Shown here: in pieces, positions 53,362 to 63,207 of the stretch
Layout: each line of letters starts with the position of its first letter
Numbering within the stretch: the stretch's first letter is position 1
Source of the DNA: Rhyacophila brunnea
Lineage: Eukaryota; Arthropoda; Insecta; Trichoptera; Rhyacophilidae
DNA length: 64,000 nucleotides
NCBI GenBank assembly: GCA_022495005.1
Contig: JAGYXB010001065.1
Coordinates: 1 to 64,000, forward strand
Reading direction: 5' to 3'
Position numbers and translations under genes: made by a program
Notes under the pieces: model-generated
Databases searched by the model: none
Told to the model about the DNA's origin: nothing
Seen by the model: only the letters and a program-made list of their open reading frames with translations

Positions 53362-56300
53362 CTGGAATATAAATAAATAAATAAATTTTAGTAAATTGGA
53401 CCTAAATTGGACCATATTATGCATTTATATAGACCAGCAGTTTCATTGAAACTTCCCACTAGTGTTCCAAAACATGATTATATCTGTGACAAATGGTATC
53501 TTTATTCCATCCATCTTTGAACCGCAAAAGTTTCTCACGAATGATTTCACGAGCGGGATGTTTATCACGAATTTGTAATAACTTCTGTAGGCCACGACAG
53601 TATTAAATTCGTATACATCTTACCGTCAAATAGTATAATAGAAATCATATTAATTACACTTTGAATATATTACTTACGATTCCATACAAAATGTTTCGCA
53701 TTGAATTTGCATAGTTCAGGCTATTTTCATTAATTTTAAAATTGACAATGTTTTGTAATGTCTAAATTTTCATACAATAACAAAAAGTATCGTTTTAATT
53801 ATACAAATACACTCTATGAGTGAAAAATGTGAGAAATATGTGGATATAATTATCACTGTAGGAAATCATCTGTTATCTGCAAATCCATTGTCATTTTATG
53901 ATTTGAGGCAAATATATTTCCAATACTGCGATTATCTCAATTATTAACCAATGACATTTCGCAATCTCTAGTGCGCATGCGCATCTCAAAAACTCATGAA
54001 TGATTAATTAAAATGCTGAAGTGTAAGTGAAGTTGCACAACCAATTCTCCCTGTTGCATAGAGTGACCAGAGTGATACCTACTCGTGAATTATATCATGA
54101 TACATTCTACTCGGAGTGGCTACATTCGAATAAAAGTGCAGATATTGAGTCCACATCTAAACACTAAAAGGGTCACCGATAATGACTCTGCTCATACAAA
54201 TTTCTTTTTTTCATAATCAAATGAACACTATCTATCATGCAATGTGCGTGTGTATTGCAAATCAGCATTCATATCTTTACAGCGCTGTTGTCTTATTCTA
54301 CTGTTTCTGCTTGAATCCTTCTCCATATACTTTGATATCGACCCACTATGTATTTTTAATATTTTGGATCCATTATTAAGAATTTTGAAAATCTGTTTCG
54401 TATCTGTTTTTTTCAGATGTGTCCTGCAGGCTTCAGATGAGACAATTAGACCAACGCAATGGGTAAGCCAGTTCCTGACTGGCCACGGTGACTTTACAGT
54501 CAAGCTGCATTGTTTTTGTTTGATAGGACTTGGATTTAGACGCTGAACACGTCCTCTGAGACTGCCCACTGATGGGATCCGACCGAGTGGGGCTGTTTGC
54601 CAGGCTTTGTCCAAACACGGGCCCGCCGACTTGATATCAACCAAGACCAACTTTGAGGCATTTGAAAAATTTGCGGTGTAATATGGAGGACGGAATGATT
54701 CCGATCCCCCCTTAGGTTCATCACTTTCAACTCCTGACTTTTTTCTGACTCCTTACGGCAGTTTCAGTTCACAGGTACAGAGGACACGTCATGTCATGAC
54801 AGCAGATAAATGACAGCAGAGCAAGTCAAGATTCTTTTTTATTTTCTAAAACTCTTATTTTAAGCACCAAGGTGCATGGCTGGCTACATCAGTCCCGTGC
54901 AGCTTCGCTTAGGGACAAGAAAGTGCGGTTCTAAAATCTTTTCATTCTGAGCCATTTATGGCGTCATGGAAGGCGCCCATACACAAATTACGGCTGCATA
55001 TACATAGTGGGTGGAGATGGGGTAACTCAAATCATGATCATACCATCAATAAAGAGATACTGAGATAAGTAAATATGTTAATAAAACTACACAACCTTTA
55101 CACACATTTTCTGCAGTAACATCTATTACAACTCATGCAGGTAATGACGGAAGGTAGCAGAAAGAGAAAATTATAATGGTTAGTTTTTTAAAAATTAAAA
55201 TTATAAAAAGAAAAGCAACCTCTAATATGGCCGAGTTCGATAAATGTTCAGCTGGGCCATTTTGAATGAAATGTTTCAAAATGCTTCCTTTCTCGATTAT
55301 CAATGCACCACCATTTTGTAACCCATCTCCTTTTGTATTGCCACCAACACCTGTGTGAAAAAAAGATATTAATTTCAAATTAAGTAACATGCCAATTGTT
55401 ATTGTGAATATTTTTATAGTAGACTCTGGATTATCCGGATTACATTATGATCAGTTTTGTATGACCATCAGAAAAAGGCATGGATTAATGGTGAAATTTT
55501 TAAAGACAAAAAAATGATTATTCCGGAAGTAAGAGTTTACACCCACGGCAGCCAAGCTGATAGAGCGGCTGCTTATGAAGACGTGGGTTGGATCCTGTTA
55601 TTGAGCACACAAAAATGCGTATTGTTTTTCCTGTGTTTAATCTAGTGCAAGGACTTAATGGGTTGGATGAATGGCCAACAACCATTCCTCAGAAAAATAA
55701 CTCTGTAGAGGCCTATATGCACTTACTATCACTGAAAAAGGTATAATTCTCAAATTGAATCAAAAAACAAAACTGCTATATATATAGTTGAGATATAGTA
55801 GATAAACACACAAACGTAAGAGTAAGTAGTGCATTTTCTAAGAGTTTCCGAACTGAGAAGGGAGTTTGTCAGGTATGTGTTTTATCTTCCCAGTTATTCA
55901 ATATTATATGGAGAGCATATAATGCTGGGAGCCTTGGATCATTGGCAAGGCGGAATAACAATTGGTGGCCAGAAAATAAACAACTTAAGATTCACAGATG
56001 ATACCACGTTAATCGAAGCTGATAAAAGAGAACTCAAAGAGCTGCTTCATCAGGTGGAGGAAGAGAGTCGCAAATACAGCCTTATTAATAGGAATAAGAC
56101 CAAGTTAATGGTTGTCGATCGGGCTAACCTTTTACCAACAGGAAATACACTCCAAAACTTACACACAATGAACGAGTTTGTATATCTGCGATCGACCATT
56201 AGTGGAAAAGGCGGATGTGAAGCGGAAATAAGAAGGCAGGAAGGAAGGAAGAATAAGATTGTGAAAAATGCGATGATACATCTTACCACTATATGGGATT

Positions 56301-59255
56301 AAGGAGGGGAGAAGGATTAGGGAATTTCAATTGCCAGAAAAATGATGCTTGTGCAAACATTAGTGTTCTACATATTTTTATAGAGTGTCAAATCATGGAC
56401 CCTGGAGGCAAGGGAGCGGAAGACAATTGATGTCTTCGAGATGTAGTGTTGGCACCCAATTTTTCATATTTCTTGAACACAACACAGGACAAACCAGTCA
56501 ATCATCCAGAGACTGCAGATAAAGGAACAGCTCTTGACAATATGTCTGAGATGCATTCTGCAAAGGCGAAGCAAAGGAAGAGCATCGACATGTTGGAGCT
56601 GACAATTCTGCCCAGAGAAGCGGACGATCGAGAGGGATGGCAAGTCTTGGTCGCTCAAAGGGTGGCAAAATTGAAAGGTTGTCACGATGCTCAGCCATGA
56701 GGGTGTGACCAAGAAGAAGAAGATAGTAGGTAGGTACTTAATTATTAAAAAACAGACGATTATCGTTTTTTTTTCAGATTGTTTCGATGCAATTTTTTGA
56801 TGTCTGACATAAAGAAACCTTTGAAGTTCGGATAAATAAACAGAAAATATAAATGTATATATCTCTCGATAGATACATATTCATACAATGTTTATCATGT
56901 TTCGAAAATGTACTACTTTTTGTTTCATACAAATTTTCTCTAAGCCAAAAAAGATAAATGATGAATAATTATAGGTTACCCATGCTTCTTCCCTTTGATA
57001 TTGCATCCCTGGATTCCTTCCAAAGTAGTGATGCCATAACGGAGAGATAGTTGAATCTCTTGAAGCCCAAAGATGTATATGTATTTTTGTCAGAATTTAT
57101 ATAGAGATCTGAAACAAAATGTTAAAAATGTATTCACAAATAAATTATACATAAATTCTACATATGGCCAAACATAGAATAATTTTATGTGGAATAATAT
57201 CATACCTCCATCGAAAAATTTTCCATCTCTGAATTCCTCATAACCTAATTCCTCTACTCCAATACCAATAAGTTTGATATTGTGTTTCTTTAAAATTGGA
57301 GCAATTTCAGACACCTGTAAAATAGAAAATGTATTAGATTTCTTATTATAGCTTAACACAGTAGGTAACTGAAATCTGTGATTCCCAGGGGTGTGTTCTG
57401 AGCTTTTGAAAAAATAATAATTCCAAACAATATTAATGTAACATGCTAATGCACGATCACAATGATAAATCCCATTGTTGCACCAGTTTGTGTCTTCTAA
57501 TACTTTTTTTCAAAATAAAAAAAAGTTTTTGAACAGTAATTATTTTACCTGACACCTAGCTTTTTTTTATTGCAACTGGTTTTGAAAATTCTTTTAGTAA
57601 GATAATATAGATAAGTCCACCTAGAGAAATGGAGATACATACAATGACATTCCATTTTGTTAGCATATTGTGTGTTGTTTGGGGGCAGTAAATTAAGGAA
57701 GTAATAATAGTAGTTGGGTAGATTTTGCGGTCAACTAATTTTTCGATTGAGGCGCCAACGATCTGTATATGTGTATAAGTAGGGATTGCAATACTGAATA
57801 AAAATATCAATACCGGTATTTCCTATTGAATACCGGTATTCGTGAAATATATAGAAAAAAAAACAGTATCTACCAATAAAAATATAGATATAAAAATTTC
57901 TTAAAAATTTTAATATTTTATAGCAAAAATATCTAAATAGATACATCATTTAATAAGTAAACTTTTAAAAAAAGGTAAAGGTAAGACATGGTAGAGATGC
58001 TGATGTTTATAAATACCCAGTAGTCGAACTATTGAAGGACGACTTCTAAAACCCGCGAGTGACTGGCAAAAATATTTGGATAAATTTTAAATTACGGTAG
58101 TAGAAACCTACCTACTTGTAATCCAAATATTTTGCAAATCTGCACGTGTCATTGCTGGTCGCCAAAGAAGTCGAAGGGTAACGGAAGTAAACCAGACATC
58201 GCGTAACCCGACAAAAAAATTACGGCTCCGTGAAACTATTTCTGTTAAGTAATTAATATATTTTGTTTCCACTTTCAATACCGAATATATCAGTATTGTC
58301 TGATTTTTAAAACCCATATTTCGGTATCAAAAAATTCAGGGATACCGGTTTTGATATATCGGTATTGCAATCCCTATGTATAAGATATAAAGCAACTTAT
58401 GTTGAGCTTCGAGAACAAATGTTTGCTGTGGATATTGGGAAGATATGAGAATGGGCCATGCAGCCCTTTTATCACACTGAGAGTGAAGCGACGTTGGAAC
58501 TCACTCGGCCACGTGCTACAAATGCCTCAAAAGAAATTCAACCCGTTCTGCCTGTTTTTTCCGCCAACCGGTTTCCATATTTTCATAGTGGAGTATTTTT
58601 CAAATTCTGAGAATTTTTGTTTAAACAATCTTATCACTACTTGTACCTACTTGTTTTTCTACATTAATTAAAATTATATTCAGTCTAAAATGCAAAACTT
58701 ACATTATTTGATGGATCACGATATTTAACTACTAGTGTCTTGAAATCTATAGCCTATCAAACAAATTCAAGTCTCTTCAATTTGATGTCAACGTTTGTGT
58801 TTGTGATATATTCCAAATCTTGATCTTGATGATCATGTTAAAGTCATCTATAAAATATGACATATAATATTTGGTATTTTTTTACCCTCGCTCCCACAAG
58901 CACTTTGCTGTCACAGAAGCTTTTGCCCCCTGTCTAAATTATGCTACAATTATGAAACCCCCACATACATTGAAAAACAAATTCATTCTGTATAATACCT
59001 AATGTTCTTAGAGAATATTTTCTTAGAAAGAAATGAATTTCTATTTTGATAGTTTTCTTCAACCCCGGAGTCGAAAATGCTCACATTATATCATACCCCC
59101 CCCCCTTGAGGTGTGTCATCATATATGGACGACCCCTTATAAATTATCAATTTCAATACCTCTTTAGCCCAAAGGCGACAAAACATACATCCCCAACGGC
59201 GGAGGAATATGATCACGCATTTGTCAGTCTTCCACAACTCCTCCATCGTTGACAT
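53281..59255 (-). CDS. Prxl2b: PRXL2B-like thioredoxin-fold reductase gene, five exons, N-terminal exon missing
   Basis: Homologue of peroxiredoxin-like 2B (FAM213B), a cytosolic thioredoxin-fold enzyme that in mammals reduces prostaglandin H2 and prostamide H2 to the F2-alpha forms. Exons 5' to 3': 59255-59160, 57314-57206, 57108-56980, 55350-55220, 53361-53281. All borders are AG/GT, phases join exactly, and the stop is TGA. Family marks: CVIIFLRRWGCMFCRLWAKE with the redox CxxC motif (CMFC); KKHNIKLIGIGVEELGYEEF; YTSLGFKRFNYLS; GNTKGDGLQNGGALIIEKG. About 181 residues are visible against roughly 200 in mammals. The missing 20-30 N-terminal residues should be in an upstream exon, which I did not find; an ATG does begin exon 59255-59160 in frame, so that could be an alternative start. 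The mobile element at 59306 lies 50 bases upstream. Confidence 0.9.
53459..53602 (-). pseudogene. Coding-like short frame in the last PRXL2B intron, unidentified
   Basis: 47 codons from a stop to a stop on the minus strand with strongly protein-like content: GLQKLLQIRDKHPAREIIRE, then KLLRFKDGWNKDTICHRYNH. No ATG and no clear splice sites. Family not recognised. It may be an exon of an alternative transcript, or debris. Confidence 0.3.
54440..54700 (+). pseudogene. LINE C-terminal fragment, R1/Jockey-like
   Basis: QWVSQFLTGHGDFTVKLH followed in another frame by AEHVL and DCPL words, the Cys-His region after the reverse transcriptase in R1/Jockey-type ORF2 proteins (usual form TGHGxFxxYL...C...EHVLxxCP). 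Frameshifted and short. Confidence 0.6.
55220..55350 (-). CDS. Prxl2b: PRXL2B-like gene, fourth visible exon
   Basis: Acceptor TTTCACACAG, donor TTAGAG|GTTGCT (an unusual but usable donor). Codes GVGGNTKGDGLQNGGALIIE and ILKHFIQNGPAEHLS. Confidence 0.9.
55418..55540 (+). pseudogene. Tigger/pogo element 5' end and transposase scrap
   Basis: Starts with the Tigger end word AGTAGACTCTGGATTATCCG and continues into a frame reading DHQKKAWINGEIFKD, a DDE-domain block of Tigger transposases. It is cut by the SINE at 55543; the right end was not found. Confidence 0.6.
55543..55735 (+). mobile_element. tRNA-derived SINE inside the Tigger remnant
   Basis: A-box-like AGCTGATAGAGCGGCTGC and B-box-like GGGTTGGATCCTG. 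The body ends GTAGAGGCCTATATGCACTT, similar to the tail of the SINE at 52628. Not a working tRNA. Confidence 0.6.
55829..56440 (+). pseudogene. LINE reverse transcriptase fragment
   Basis: Open frame of 157 codons: YGEHIMLGALDHWQGGITIG, GQKINNLRFTDDTTLIEADK, LMVVDRANLLPTGNTLQNLH, STISGKGGCEAEIRR. The catalytic box reads FTDD instead of FADD, a change at the residue before the two Asp. The C-terminal thumb and beyond is frameshifted. Same LINE group as endonuclease-reverse transcriptases often annotated in insects. Confidence 0.85.
56446..56725 (+). pseudogene. 3' end of the same LINE
   Basis: An 84-codon frame (ELTILPREADDREGWQVLVA) ends at 56700 and is followed by AAGAAGAAGAAG, a short simple-repeat tail typical of this LINE group. 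It is continuous with 55829-56440. Confidence 0.55.
56980..57108 (-). CDS. Prxl2b: PRXL2B-like gene, third visible exon
   Basis: Acceptor ATTTTGTTTCAG, donor AGCATGG|GTAACC. Codes DLYINSDKNTYTSLGFKRFN and the following basic helix. Phase 1 in, 1 out. Confidence 0.9.
57206..57314 (-). CDS. Prxl2b: PRXL2B-like gene, second visible exon
   Basis: Acceptor TATTTTACAG, donor GATGGAG|GTATGA. Codes VSEIAPILKKHNIKLIGIGV and ELGYEEFRDGKFFDG. Phase 0 in, 1 out. Confidence 0.9.
57780..58376. mobile_element. hAT-type MITE (family 2, copy B), 597 bp
   Basis: Ends TAGGGATTGCAATAC and its inverted copy. Perfect 8-bp duplication TGTATAAG at 57772-57779 and 58377-58384. Sister of 29774-30345. It lies in a PRXL2B intron. 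Confidence 0.95.
58399..58570 (+). pseudogene. Small LINE ORF2 C-terminal fragment
   Basis: FENKCLLWILGRYENGP and RVKRRWNSLGHVLQMPQ resemble the post-polymerase part of insect LINE ORF2 (usual form RRILG...RRRWLGHVLRMP). Short and without the rest of the gene. Confidence 0.5.
58703..58753 (-). CDS. Candidate 51-nt cassette exon of the PRXL2B-like gene
   Basis: Minus-strand 17 codons AIDFKTLVVKYRDPSNN with an acceptor (GTTTGATAG) and a consensus donor (AAT|GTAAGT). It is phase 0 on both sides, exactly the phase of the junction between exons 59160-59255 and 57206-57314. Vertebrate PRXL2B has no such insert, and the flanking exons join well without it. It could be an alternative exon or chance. 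Confidence 0.3.
58754..59159. other. PRXL2B intron sequence, nothing else seen
   Basis: AT-rich with a C run near 59095-59105. No other feature supported. Confidence 0.4.
59160..59255 (-). CDS. Prxl2b: PRXL2B-like gene, first visible exon with CxxC
   Basis: Acceptor TTGATTCCAG, donor AAAGAG|GTATTG, 32 codons, phase 0 on both sides. Codes EELWKTDKCVIIFLRRWGCM followed by FCRLWAKE. Confidence 0.9.
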
Positions 59256-59640
59256 CTGGAATCAAAGATATGTGCAGGTGTTATGCTAATTAATTATATA
59301 AGACCATATGAGGGGTATAAAAGCATAATCGCTACTATCCATACCTTTTAATTTTTGAGATAATGATTGATTAATGATCGGTTTCTTACTCTCTATACCC
59401 TATAAACTTCAAACCGAGCAGAAACGCCTCTAAGCCATTCAAAATCCTCATAAAAAACGGCAATCAAATGCATAACCGCCTCTCTTACACTATAAGTGAA
59501 GTTCAAAGCGCCACAACCTAAATGCACCAATCACGAACCAGTAAACACATACACATCGCAAATCTAATATGGCCACCGTGCTCCGTTGCCATACAAAACT
59601 GTTGTTTGCTTTGCTTATTATTTAAAAATTAACTTTAAAA

Positions 59641-59718
59641 ATGGATCTCTATGTATCATCTGTGAATAGTACTAGTGCTAGAAAGCGTCAGGTCAACAGG
59701 GATCAGTGGAAACGGAAC
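59641..59718 (+). pseudogene. Transposase-like gene, N-terminal exon
   Basis: ATG at 59641, 26 codons: MDLYVSSVNSTSARKRQVNR then DQWKRN, followed at once by GTATTA, a possible donor. The basic NRDQWKRN motif corresponds to the NWRN start of the gene at 52192. The LINE tail begins at about this point, so the true exon end is uncertain. Confidence 0.5.
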
Positions 59719-59720
59719 GT

Positions 59721-60545
59721 ATTATTTATTATTATTATTAAACTGGCGCTAGGGGCCGTTCAGGTCCATGGCCGACTGCACAACGTTTTTCCAGGCATCT
59801 CTGTCCAGCGCTCTCTCTTCCCAGTTGACTATCCCCAGCCTTTCCGCATCCCTTTGAATGTTGTCCGCCCATCTCCGTCGAGGGCGGCCAAGAGGTCGAG
59901 TGCCAGCTGGTGTGCCTTTGTAAATCCTATAGAGAGTTCTAGATCGTTCAGATCGTACAACGTGGCCCGCCCATCTGAGCCTTCTTGACCTCAGAATATT
60001 AGTGATTCTAGGTTGGTATCGGTCGAAGAGCTCAGCGTTTGTGCGGATGCGCCACCGGTGGTTCTCATTGACGGTTCCAAGTATTCTCCGGAGGATTCTG
60101 TTTTCAAACACTTGGAGCGCCTTTTCTTGTTTTTCTGTTAAACCCCACGTTTCACATCCATACATGACGATTGGCTTGATGACCACGTTATACACCCGGA
60201 ATTTCGTTTTGATGGACAGCATTTTGGACCTGAACAGACGACTCAGCGCGAAGTACGCTGCATTTCCACTTCTCAGTCGGTCAGAGAGCTCTAGGGACAT
60301 TTCATTTTTAGAGGTAATGTTGGAGCCCAAGTACTTGAAGAGAGAGGTTCTCTCGAACGAGGAGTTTCTTATTCCAATGTTTCCAGAGGGTTCAATGCCT
60401 CTTGTCATTTTCAAATACTTGGTCTTTCCCACATTTACTCGTAGATTCAACCTTTTCGCTGTGTCCTCCAGAGGAGTGAAAATATCTCTGACTTCTTCTT
60501 CAGATTCTCCGAGCACCACCAAATCATCTGCGTAGCACATTAAAA
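59721..60545 (-). mobile_element. 5'-truncated LINE with ATT/AAT tail
   Basis: Minus-strand LINE whose 3' tail is the AAT-type repeat at 59721-59743 (ATTATTATT on the plus strand). The 5' end is cut inside the reverse transcriptase near 60545. Inserted in the 59306-61648 element. No target duplication recognised. Confidence 0.82.
59749..60540 (-). CDS. LINE reverse transcriptase C-terminal half, open frame
   Basis: 263 codons without a stop: MCYADDLVVLGESEEEVRDI (catalytic YADD at the very start), FKYLGSNITSKNEMSLELSD, VVIKPIVMYGCETWGLTEKQ, and a basic C-terminus (RRLRWAGHVVRSERSRTLYR, RPLGRPRRRWADNIQRDAER). The N-terminal endonuclease and RT fingers are missing because of 5' truncation. The intact frame shows the insertion is recent. 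It cannot move by itself. Confidence 0.92.
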   Translation of the reverse strand: MCYADDLVVLGESEEEVRDIFTPLEDTAKRLNLRVNVGKTKYLKMTRGIEPSGNIGIRNSSFERTSLFKYLGSNITSKNEMSLELSDRLRSGNAAYFALSRLFRSKMLSIKTKFRVYNVVIKPIVMYGCETWGLTEKQEKALQVFENRILRRILGTVNENHRWRIRTNAELFDRYQPRITNILRSRRLRWAGHVVRSERSRTLYRIYKGTPAGTRPLGRPRRRWADNIQRDAERLGIVNWEERALDRDAWKNVVQSAMDLNGP

Positions 60546-60690
60546 AACTACTTTTTACTGTAACATGTTAACACTTTTGGGCTGGAGGACTGGATCAATA
60601 TTTAATAATTTTTTTTTTTACAGGTACGAACCAAAAATTTTGCCGAATCTGTGAGTAATTGGGAATTGTCGTCATAAAAAACACATAAAG

Positions 60691-60798
60691 ATGAAGTGCA
60701 ATGAAATAGGACTGCAAGACATCAGAAAAATTCACGGTGCCTTCTATGCAAAACATGAAAAAGTATATCAAAAAATATTCATTTTGAAATTATTTTAA
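60691..60798 (+). pseudogene. Transposase-like gene, second N-terminal piece
   Basis: 35 codons: MKCNEIGLQDIRKIHGAFYA then KHEKVYQKIFILKLF and a stop. A possible CRIC motif and acceptor (TTTTTACAG before 60625) precede it. The pattern of Cys, IxxxDIxxIH, FY and Q resembles the expected second domain of the family. The rest of the gene is not recognisable. Confidence 0.45.
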
Positions 60799-61806
60799 GT
60801 GAAATTGCCTCGACAACACTAACGACGATATAATTGAAAGAAACTGATGATGAAAATATTTTGTGTGCCATTACCCAGAAGAAATTGGACAATCGGTGTA
60901 GTTGCCGAATCTTTCTTAACAACTGTTTAATTAAAAAAATATATTATTAATATCTCACATTTCATTTATACATAATTACATTTTAATTATTAAAATTGTA
61001 TCCTCTTTCTATTAAGTATCTTACAATTATATTTTGATCGTTTTAAATTTTTGTATTCTTTTTTATACGTTTTTGATATTTCTTTTTTAAATAAAAAAAA
61101 AACAAATAAATTGTGTATTTCTATGGAAATGCAGAGGTAGCGTATTATTTGTCACAATAACGTGTCAAATTTAATAAATTTAAATAATCAACATATTTTT
61201 TGGGTTTTGTCTGTAAATATTATTTAACAATATTTTATCATTATTTGCAAATATTTTTACTTGTTCAATTTATGTACCCTATGTAGAAAATAAAATAAAA
61301 ACAAATTAATCATACATATTAGCTTTATTTCGTAGTTCTGGTCTCGAAATGGTCATTAGTAAAAGTATGTTGAAGTGCATATCAGCCAGTACCACAATCA
61401 TTCGATAACAAAAGCACCACTTTGAAAAGATAAGATGCAAAACCTCCACTGTTAAAAAAATAACTGTTTGCAGTAACAGAACTAAAATTGCTTGATTTGG
61501 AATTGCGAATCTAAAAACAAATCTAATAGGGTGTGAATACAATTCAAAAACACTCAAAAAGGTGTAAATGGGACATTAAAAGCGTTTTTAAATAATGAAC
61601 AATTTTCATTTGTGGATAGTGGCGGTTATGCTTTTATACCCCTCATATAGAGTAAAGTATATAAATATTATATACTCAATGAGTCATTTTCTAACAATCT
61701 GATTATTGTAATCTAATTTTCCATGTGTTCATAAAGTTGAACAGAAATAAGCAACTTGAGAAAACCTTTAAAGATCAATTATTTTATTACATATTCAAAT
61801 ACTATA

Positions 61807-62106
61807 ATAATTGAGCCCTTTTACAGAAAAGTAGCATTATCCTGAAATCCTCATTTTGAGATAATTATGATTATCATGACACATCATTTCCAAAATCATT
61901 ATGATACATGCTACACGTCACGACTCCTATACTTCTAATGCCATCTGCTATCAATAATGATTTTTTACCGGTATGTAGACAAAAGTATAGCACATAATTT
62001 GAACAGATTATCCGAAAACTAACATTATCATTGATAACATTATCATGTGATAACATTATCATGTGATAAGATTATCATGTCTTTTTCCGGATTAGTACCC
62101 AATTAT
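61807..62106. mobile_element. Small relative of the 6.6 kb element, about 300 bp
   Basis: The left end ATAATTGAGCCCTTTTACAG and, from the right, ATAATTGGGTACTAATCCGG match each other and the ends of the 45805-52453 element. The interior is AT-rich and carries a short tandem repeat at 62022-62080. Confidence 0.5.
62022..62080 (+). repeat. Minisatellite, 16-bp unit, about 3.5 copies
   Basis: CATTATCATGTGATAA-type units follow each other with single changes (CATTATCATTGATAA, CATTATCATGTGATAA, GATTATCATG). Each unit is itself near-palindromic (TTATCA/TGATAA). Confidence 0.7.
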
Positions 62107-62160
62107 TGCAATAATATGTAGGTACATATTCAACATGTAATATTACTATTTTGGGGTCTA

Positions 62161-62440
62161 AATGGTTCTGTAAAACGGAGCACTCTCAAGGAACACTAAA
62201 ACAACTATTAAATTCTCCTGCGCAATGTATGGATCAGAATAATGGGGTTGTATAAGAAGATGACATTTGGAGGAAGAGATAGGACATACGAAACTGAAAT
62301 GGCTGGATAGCGCCGCGCCATAGGAGATTTAAGAATGCTCGGCCAAAGCAATCAGAGAGTGTTGACTCTGGATCATACAGGATCTATAAAGATTTAATAG
62401 GAGGTCTAGCTCCTCCTAAGTTTGTAGTGGCATAAATGAT
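62161..62440 (+). pseudogene. Possible decayed LINE ORF2 tail
   Basis: Words such as YGSE followed by a stop and WG, and KLKWLDSA, recall the YGSETWG and RxLRWLGH blocks of insect LINE C-termini. Many stops; low support. Confidence 0.25.
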
Positions 62441-62449
62441 AATGAATAT

Positions 62450-63199
62450 CACACAATATGTAATAATCTAAAACTTCTAAGCCCGCCAAATGCATATGAA
62501 AAAAATGTTTTAAATGCTAATAATAATTGATGATTTACAGAAACCGGTAAATTAAAATCATACAAACAAATGCATTGGCATTGATGCCTTATTTTATTGT
62601 TTATATTTATTGCAATTAACAATCAATTAACTCTGTCGGTTAATAGAAATGGCATATTATTTTAAAACTACAATATGATGGATCCTACTATTTACACTTG
62701 AACACACAATAACATTGTTTAGTATAAATGTTAAATTGTAAATATATATCGGTATTTGGGAATAGACACCTCAAATAACAAAAAGACTATAGTTATTGAA
62801 AATAGAAATTTAATATAATATTTCGAGATGTAATTGGTAATGTAACTAGGATTTTTTAAAACGTATGTGTTTATTAACTGGGCTTATATAGATATAAGCA
62901 TGTAAGTGCTTTGAAAGCATATTATGCGAATGCCCTTGAATTCATGGAAAATCTATATAATTAATTGCTTGTGCAAAGTAAGAAACTGCAGTCATAAAGG
63001 CAATTATCTTAATCACAGTTTCACAGAGTTGCACTAAGATTTGTAATTTCAGAATAATACAAACATTTTTACATAATATTCCCCCAAAAACAGAGAGAAT
63101 CATACTGGAATATTATTATGCTTATTACAATTATTTTATCTCTACAAGGAATGGTTATTAGCCAAATTTCAATATAATTTTAGGGAGAACATGAATTTG
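62450..63199. other. AT-rich stretch, no gene seen
   Basis: No coding block, repeat end or exon of the neighbouring PRXL2B-like gene was recognised here. Confidence 0.4.
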
Positions 63200-63207
63200 G
63201 CAGGAAC

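Larger units (their letters stand above)
59306..61648 (+). mobile_element. 2.3 kb DNA transposon carrying the unnamed transposase-like family
   Basis: Inverted ends ATATGAGGGGTATAAAAGCA at 59306 and its counterpart ending at 61648 (read backwards ATATGAGGGGTATAAAAGCA, then TAACCGCCACTATCC); about 36 bases pair with few mismatches. Plus-strand N-terminal exons of the family lie at 59641-59718 and 60691-60798. A LINE (about 59721-60545) is inserted. The target duplication is not clear. It sits 50 bases from a PRXL2B exon. Confidence 0.72.

Noticed and set aside
54228..54650. 140-codon minus-strand frame
   Set aside because: Antisense of the plus-strand LINE fragment 54440-54700; no motifs of its own.
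60002..60535. 177-codon plus-strand frame
   Set aside because: Antisense of the LINE reverse transcriptase at 59749-60540.
61306..61557. Minus-strand frame as the missing PRXL2B N-terminal exon
   Set aside because: Hydrophobic AT-driven sequence with no match to the expected N-terminus and no suitable donor; it lies inside the transposon.
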